A DNA stretch of 64,000 nucleotides from Quillaja saponaria (lineage: Eukaryota; Streptophyta; Magnoliopsida; Fabales; Quillajaceae): assembly GCA_029379385.1 (NCBI GenBank), contig CM055617.1, positions 16,934,679 through 16,998,678 of the forward strand. Direction: 5' to 3'. The first letter of the stretch is position 1. Every line of letters starts with the position of its first letter. Shown piece after piece: positions 56,758 through 64,000 of this stretch. The position numbers and the translations under genes were made by a program. The notes under the pieces are model-generated. The model worked only from the letters and a program-made list of their open reading frames with translations. It did no database searches and was not told where the DNA came from.

Positions 56758-59700
56758 GTAGTTTACAAACTTGTCTATCAATGATCAACTGGTTGCACCT
56801 CATACATGAGATTTTTATCTACTTGCACCTCCTGAATCCGTAGAACATGAGATTCATTCGGCAAATACTTCCGAAGCATAGACACATGAATATCGAATGT
56901 ACCTTGTCCAAATCCGAGGGTAATCCCAACCTGTACGCCACTGCTTTAACTTTATCTAAGATTTGAAAAGGTGCAATAAAGCCCAAACTCAGCTTACCTT
57001 TTTTGCCGAATCTCATGATGCCTTTAAAAGATGAAACTTTCAAAAACACTTGGTCACCTAATTCAAACTCCACCTCTCTCTGACGATTATTAGCATATGA
57101 ATTTTGTTTCCTTTGAGCTGTTCGTAACCTATCACAAATCACTTGAACTTTTCTACGGCATCTTGAACCCAACTCTGGCCCTAGTAACTGATGGTCACCT
57201 GTTTTAAGCCATCTAGCCAAAGATCGACACTTTCTCCCATATAAAGCCTTAAATGGTGCCATCTTAATGCTGTTGTGATAACTGTTGTTATAAGCAAACT
57301 CCATAAGTGGAAGATGCTGATCCCAACTACCCTCAAAATCCATAAGGCAGGCTCGCAACATATCCTCCAAAATCTGTAGAGTTCTCTCAGACTGATTGAT
57401 AATTTGATGATGGAAAGCTATACTGAACAATAATAGAGTATCGAGAGCCTCCTAAAAAGACTTCGAAAATGCTAACTGGTACTCCATGTAATGAAATAAT
57501 CTAGTCAAGATACAACTTCCACACTGCTGTACTGAATACGTTGCTTCACCAAAAGGAAATGCATGGACTTAGACAATTGATCCACAACAACCCAAATCGA
57601 ATAAAAACCCCTAAAATTCTTAGGAAGTCCTGATATAAAGTCTATAGTGACCTTCTCCCATTACCACTCCAGGATATCTAGCCTTTGCAGCATTCCTACA
57701 GGTCTCTAATCTTCAGCTTTCACCTGTTGACACACCAAACACCTAGAAACAAGATCAGCTACATCCTTCTTCACATCATCCCACCAACAAAATTTCTTCA
57801 TGTCCTAATACATTTTGGAGGAGCCAAGATGCATAATATAAGATGAATAGTAAGCTGCTTCAAGAATCTTCCTTCTTAGCTAAGGATTAGATGACACAAC
57901 TATACAGTCATGATACCTCAGCACTCTTTTGCTATCCACTTTGAAATCACAAGTAACACCCTGATCACATTTAGCTTTCCTAGTACATCTCAGAATCAGT
58001 TGCTTGTGTTGCTTTTACTGCTTCAATCAGAGTGGATTTCACCTGAATGTGCGCTAATAATATCCCCTGAGAAGACACTTAAAATCTAATCCCATCGACC
58101 ATGCACCTCTGCAAATCTTTTACAACCCAACTACGTGCAGTAGTCAAATAAGATAAGCTACCCATTGAATTTCCACTCAGAGTATTCGCCACCACATTAG
58201 CTTTTCTTGGATAATAAGAAATCTAGCAGTCATAATCTTCCAATAATTCAATCCACCTGTAATGCCTCAAATTCAACTCCTTCTGATCAAATATATATTT
58301 AAGGCTTTTATAATAAGTGAAAATCTCAAAAGTCTTACCATACAAGTAATGCCTCCAAATCTTCAATACAAATATCACAGCAGCCTCAAGATCATGGGCA
58401 AGATAATTTATCTCATGCCACTTCAACTGTCTCAAAGCATATGCCACCACTTTACCATCCTACATCAAAACACATCCAAGTTTGATATGAGAAGCACCAC
58501 AAAATACCGTATACTTGCCCCGTAGCTGAGGGAAGTGTAAGATCATGAGCTAAGCTCAAACAAGTCTTTAACTTTTGAAAACTTTCCTCACAAAGACCAC
58601 ACAAACTTAACTTTCTTTTGATTCAACCGAGTCAAAGAAGTAGCAATACGAGAGAAATTCTCAACGAAAGTCTTGTAATATCTAGTTAAACCCAGAAAAC
58701 TTCAAATTTCAAATACGTTTGTTGGACGAGGCCAATTCTGAACTGCTTTCACCTTTTTAGGATGAACTCAAGTTCCTTCCTTAGAAATCAAATGCTTGAG
58801 GAAAGTCACATAATTCAACCAGAATTCACACTTAGAGAAATTACCATAAAGTTTGTTTTCTCTAAGTGTTTGCAATTCAATGAGAAGATTTTGCTCATGT
58901 TCCTTCTCACTTTGAGAATATCCAAGAATGTCATCAATGAAAACAATGACAAACTGGTTCAAGAAAGGCTTAAACACCCTGTTCATCATATCCATGAATG
59001 TTGCAAGAGCATTAATGAGCCCAAAAGACATAACTAAGAACTCGTAATGTTCATACCGGGTGCAGAAAGTAGTCTTCGGAATGTCTTACCTCTTAATTCG
59101 AAGTGGGTGATACCCCCAACAAAGATCAATCTTAAAAAAATATTAAGCTCCTTGCAACTGATCAAATAAATCATCAACTTCTGGAAGGGGATACTTGTCC
59201 TTAACTTTGACTTTATTCAACTGTTGATAATCAATATATAGTCTAAAAAAATCATCCACCTTTTTGACAAATAGAACAGGAGCACCCCAAGGCAATGAAT
59301 TAGGATGAATAAATCCCTTATCCAACAGGTCTTGCAACTACACTTGTAGCTCCCTCAATTCATTGGGAGCCATGCTATAAGGGGGAATAGAGATTGGTTG
59401 AGTACTAGGTAACAACTCAATACCTAACTCTATCTTCCACTTCAGGGGGAAGTCTAGGAAGCTCTTCAAGGAACACATTAGAGAATTCATTCACTATAAA
59501 AATCTACTCCAAAGAAGGAAACTCCAACTGAGTATCCCTTACATAAGCTAAATAAACCTAATGCTTCTTTGTGATAAGCCATCTAGCCTGAACAGCTAAA
59601 ATCAAAATATGAGGAACTTCACACAGATCCCCTTGGAAAACAAAAATCTGCTTCTTAGGAATACTGAACTTGACATTCTTGTCACGGCAATCTACCACTG

Positions 59701-61270
59701 CATGATGGTTAGACAACCAATCCATGCCTAGAATCACATCGTACCCTAACATGTCCAGTATGATCAAGTCCACAAAGCATACCTTATCACCTACAATGAC
59801 CTCACAAGGAGTATTTTGATATGCCAAAATAATTTAAACCACTAAATGAACCTCGAGAGGTTCAAACACCCTCTTCACATAAGTATGCAAAATACAGAGA
59901 TATAAAAGAATGAATAGCTCTAGGATCAAACAATACTTTAGAACCAACTAAGCAAATAGATAATGTACTTGATACCACAGCATTGGAAGCCTGTGCATCC
60001 TATGTTGTTACAGCATACATAAAGGGCCTAACCTCCGCCTGCTGATGAAGAACCCCTGGCAAAGGTACCAGTGAATTCCTTGAGATCTAGCAAGTGTCAA
60101 AGCAATGGGAGTTTACCTTGAACTAAAGAAGATGTTTTCGCTGAAGTAGAATGCCCCTTAATCAAAGGACAATCCTAGATATGATGATCTATAGCCACAC
60201 ATTTAAAGCAAACACCAGATTCCCATCTGCAATGTCCTATGTGTCTAAAAACATAAGTAGGGCATACTGGCACCTCAAATGATTGGGGGCCACTAGACGA
60301 TGCCCCCTATGACTGACCTCTAAAACTCTGTCTCGTCTGGCCTCTATCTACTTGAAAACCACCATGGAAAGAACAACACCTGGAGGTAGATTCACCTCCA
60401 GGTCTATGAGAACTACCAGCTCTGGAAATAGAAGGACCTTTTTGTCTCGCCTTGTTATAACTCTCATGCCTTGATTGTCTCTCCAAGATATGAGTCTCCA
60501 GTCGATATGCAGCATCAACAGCCTTAGTATAGGTAGTAGTGTCCATTACAAACACTAATCTGAATGAAGAATCTCTCAAGCTATTAACAAACCTGTTCAT
60601 TGGCATTTGTTCATTAGCCACCCAAAACTACATAAAATTCTACTAGACTCCTCCAAGAAAGTGTAAGGGAGAGCACAAGGTCCACACTTGAAAATCTCGG
60701 TGGCTGAATCTTCTGAAAATCATGCAGCACAAATGCTCCCCAATCTTGCTGAACTAGAGTGACAAGGTTTGCCTCCTGTTGAGGCTGAACAGGAGGAGCT
60801 GCAGGAGGTTGTGACTGAGCCAAATGTTGTTGGGCTAGAAACCCAACCAAGTCACCCACTGTCCTTTGAACTCGGTCTAGTCCCTGTATAAGCTATTTTA
60901 GGTTAAGACTAGGGGCTGCTACTTGAGTTGGTTCAACAACTCTGCCTCTACCTCTACCATGTCTTTGACGACCTCTACCTTTGCCAGCTAGTACCTGGGG
61001 ACTAGTAGATCCCTGATCGAAGCCAGCATCTTGCTGTCTCCCTTGGCCCACAACAAGGCCGCTACACTACATCATATCTAAAACAAATAAAAATGATTTC
61101 AATATAAATTTATCATGTAAAGCAAAGAACAGTGCGTTAGGAAAATCATAACTTGAAGTTTCAGGATGAATTGGAATGTATCACTAAAGTCCACATACAC
61201 CTCGGGTAACGTACGCAAACAAAGCAACAATGTCCAATATTTCCAGTCACGGATCACTAAACCTAAGATT
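56758..61270 (-). pseudogene. Tekay-like Ty3/gypsy gag-pol remnant, copy B
   Basis: Collinear with 10396-14845. Right to left on the minus strand: gag (IQPPRFSSVD near 60700; FVNSLRDSSFRLVFVMDTTT near 60560), protease LFDPRAIHSF at 59911-59935 with the same G-to-R change as copy A, and VILGMDWLSNHHAVVDCRDK near 59700. [22 protein letters not shown] near 59290, and the catalytic [14 protein letters not shown] near 58935 (the aspartate pair is intact, unlike copy A). RNase [20 protein letters not shown] near 58430. Integrase C-terminus, long and open at 57430-56819: MEFAYNNSYHNSIKMAPFKA, LYGRKCRS, VQVICDRLRTAQRKQNSY, FELGDQVFLKVSSFKGIMRF. The end of the element and its 3' LTR are missing at 56757. 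Frameshifts remain throughout. Confidence 0.88.
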
Positions 61271-61281
61271 TGTTACCAACT

Positions 61282-62800
61282 TCTCACACCCTCATACGAA
61301 GGCATGACTGGCCAAAGGAATGGATAATCAAACCTTCGTAACCCTGACTTCAAATGAAATAAACACATATGACATTTGATCAATAATAATTAAAAAGGAG
61401 AGATTTGTTGCACTAAGTCAAAGACAAATACTTATTTATTAAACACATGACATTTTAACTAAAAATTTTGGTATAGGTTCTCGTAAAATGGAACATGCCC
61501 TATAGTACATTGTATATAATATGGTTACAAACAACCAGTCAACAAATGTACCAATATACACAGAGGAGCTCACCTCTAATACATCAACAATCACAGTTAA
61601 ATTGTTGTACAAACCAAGACATAGCAACTCCAAGCCTAATGTGCCTGCAACTTCATCCTTTGCCTTTAAGTGTACAATTTCGAAGTATATCTTGCTGCAA
61701 TATCATTGGCAAGTCACGAATCTCTAGGTGACGAACGTTGACCTCTTGATATTAAAAAAAATAATAATAAAAAAAAACAATAACAAATGGAAAGTGAGTC
61801 ATAAAGACTCAGTGAACAAAAAACATACGGTACTAGCATCAACCAAATCATAAATAACACATATATGTCAAATAAATTTTAGGTAACCAAATCTCATATT
61901 GTAATTCTAATACTACACTTAGGGCACATTTGAATATGAAAATTTTAAACCAATACCAATATCAATTTTACAATACACAAGATAAACAACAAATCATTCA
62001 AAGTATATAGATTAAGAAATTCAACCAAAAAAGGCCAATTAGAGTAACTCAGCACTAGCATACCAGGTATCCTCTATTAGGTAGTTTTTGCGCTTGCACA
62101 CCAAGACTATACTCCTTACAAAACTACCCATTGGGGTTGAGTTACTCAAGTATTTAAAATCACATATCACACAATCAAATCGAAGTATTCTAGGTGCATC
62201 CAGATTCTAGTTCGAATATAAAAATCGTTTCGGATAACATTTATTTTTATTGGCCCTTATCAAACACAAACAAAGTCAAATATTAAATACAATTCAAATA
62301 ATTGAATTATAGAACTACACATTCTTACTTATCTCGATATAAACATATTCAAATAAATACACATAAACAATCAAACACATTAATCTAGTGACCAAAGAAT
62401 ACATAATTCACTCGCAAAGTTTACGTATTTTGTTCGTTGTCCCATCTAGAATGTAAAGGTGTTGGTATATCCTCGACACGATTTGAAGCTAAAAATCATC
62501 AATTCAAACATTGTTTAATTTATAAATTCTATGATTATAATTTCCTACTTAATGATTTAATTAATGCATCCTAGTTAATTCAATATCTATGCATGTATTA
62601 ATATTTAATTTCACTTAGGCATTTTGTCGAATACTTTGGAAGGCATGTTTAATTTCTATTAGTGTCCGTATATTTATGCATGTATCCACCAAGAATTTCA
62701 ACACAACTCTTCCATTTCATATTACACATATTCTAAACATTGAATTCTAATTAAACTATTTATTTAAAATTCATTGAAACTTAAAGTGTACAATTCCAAT
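61282..62800 (-). repeat. Tekay-like 5' LTR (copy B), R/U5 part
   Basis: Matches 14860-16350 almost line for line, with TCTCACACC where copy A has TGTCACACC, so the terminal dinucleotide has mutated. The rest of the LTR should lie beyond the nested insertions, outside the window. Open frames at 61439-61731 are not genes. Confidence 0.85.
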
Positions 62801-63171
62801 TGATACACTCATATTATTCTATCTTTTTTGTACCCTATTCTTAGTCTTTTTTGTATATTTTATGTCTCACTTTAGTTTACTTATCTTGTTTTGTGTAAAA
62901 CTGTGCTTTGTAGACAAAGAGTAAAATGGAGCTAAATGGAACATTTGAGCATGTAAATGAGCTAAGGACTAGAATAAGCACATTGAGACAAATCTATGAG
63001 AAATCTAACTTTGGCAAGGAATTTTATTGGGATTAGGATTGAAAGAAGATCACAAGATCATATTAGAATATATTTTGTATAGAATAAAAAGTGCAAATCT
63101 GATTAAGGAATTAGATATTAAGTATGAAAAGACACCTTCTTGTTTAGGAGTCATTGGCATCCCCTATACTC

Positions 63172-63180
63172 TATAAATAG
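63172..63180 (+). promoter_or_regulatory. Athila LTR TATA box
   Basis: TATAAATAG in the conserved actctataaataggggagg context. Confidence 0.65.
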
Positions 63181-63694
63181 GGGAGGCATAGGTCTGATTG
63201 AGAGTACCTTTACATGCACTTTTCTTCTTCTTTCTCAAAATTTCAACAATGAACATAATATTTTCTTTTCAATTAATGATGATGCTAGCTTAAGTTTTTG
63301 ATAGATTGATACATGTAATCTGATGCTAGTTAATTGATTAATATCTTTGCATGGTTAGTTAACATGAGTAGTAAAAGTAGCACTTTAATTAAATTTGAGT
63401 TTATTTGAGTGTTGCGAGGAAAATCTGATCTAGATTAAGTTAATGCTGCTTGTGTGTTAATTGTTTAGAATCAATTGCACCTATCTAGTTCATAATGCTT
63501 TCACGTAATTAAATCCATAATGCTTGATGAGGGTTATTATGTGATTAGTGTTAGTTATTCCACTTGACTTAATTAACAAAGAGTTAAGGATAGGTAGGAA
63601 AAACTTGTTTCCATGGTTGATTTGCATGCATATATGTATCTTCATATTTGTATTTGCTTTCAATGATTAATAGCTTATGAATCTAGGCAAAAAC

Positions 63695-64000
63695 TATTAG
63701 GAATCAGTGTAAAATATGGCAATCATATGTGCAGCAGAATTTAAATTTTTTTTATTCCTTTAACCCAAAATCACCTGATGATTATATGAAAGATCCTAAT
63801 TATAGTTTAACAATTAAAACAAGTAAAGAATTGTGTAATTCCGAGGCTTTTAATTCTTTCGTCGTATTATCAATTCGGCATTCACTCCTTTGTTGATTCA
63901 TCAAGAGCATAGCAATGACACAGGTGTCCCGTCTCTAAGTGTATCCACATGAACGAATCCAACTAAGAATCTTCAAGCTTGAAGTTGAAAGGGGTTACCA
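63695..64000. mobile_element. Third-family solo LTR in unit B (partial)
   Basis: tattaggaatcagtgtaaa onward matches 17479 onward; the initial TG is now TA. AAAAC (63690-63694) precedes it, as in unit A. It runs off the window. Confidence 0.82.

Larger units (their letters stand above)
56758..64000. repeat. Segmental duplication, unit B
   Basis: Direct-orientation partner of 10396-17784, about 46 kb away. It includes the same nesting order and insertion sites. Relative to unit A it lacks ~75 bp near 63000 and ~170 bp near 63300. It continues past the window end. Confidence 0.85.
62801..64000 (+). mobile_element. Athila LTR in unit B (truncated by window end)
   Basis: TGATACACTC start, inserted at the same base of the Tekay LTR as in unit A; the left flank reads CCAAT where unit A has CCTAT. 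Two internal deletions are noted under unit B. The right border is out of view. Confidence 0.85.

Overview
This is AT-rich, repeat-dense nuclear DNA of a flowering plant, most likely a eudicot. The evidence is plant-type LTR retrotransposons (Athila, Tekay-like and other Ty3/gypsy lineages, Ty1/copia), plant LINE and CACTA remnants, and a relic of a plant cationic amino acid transporter gene with one intron. I found no bacterial, viral-operon or CRISPR features and no tRNA or rRNA gene. The species cannot be read from the sequence.

Layout. 1-6360: a minus-strand Ty1/copia element cut in two by a plus-strand Athila element (990-5555) and capped on the left by an LTR end. 6361-7640: an unassigned LTR-like stretch with a TATA box. 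7640-10138: a LINE 3' end holding a deleted gypsy element (called G3 here) bounded by a 5-bp target-site duplication (TSD). 10139-20199: a minus-strand Tekay-like gypsy element. Its 5' LTR carries an Athila solo LTR, which itself carries a third solo LTR, each with an exact 5-bp TSD. 20200-31368: decayed Tekay-like LTR and pol pieces in both orientations. 31369-37979: a gypsy chromovirus (called G4 here) complete from LTR to LTR with TSD TGTCC, with an Athila LTR inside its 5' LTR. 37980-43766: the only clear host-gene locus, a decayed cationic amino acid transporter (39902-42135). 43767-48386: a minus-strand CACTA (En/Spm) transposon remnant containing an Athila solo LTR with TSD AAAAC. 48572-52134: a gypsy-like LTR and a second LINE 3' end. 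52135-56757: a fuller copy of G3. 56758-64000: a second copy of the nested Tekay/Athila/solo-LTR stack, in the same orientation as the first.

The parts do not form a pathway. The window records insertion, LTR-LTR recombination to solo LTRs, deletion and one segmental duplication. Every mobile-element reading frame is broken, so none looks autonomous. The strongest observations are the duplicated nested stack (10396-17784 versus 56758-64000), the exact TSDs that order the insertions, and the multiply frameshifted transporter gene. I did not find a credible new biological system.
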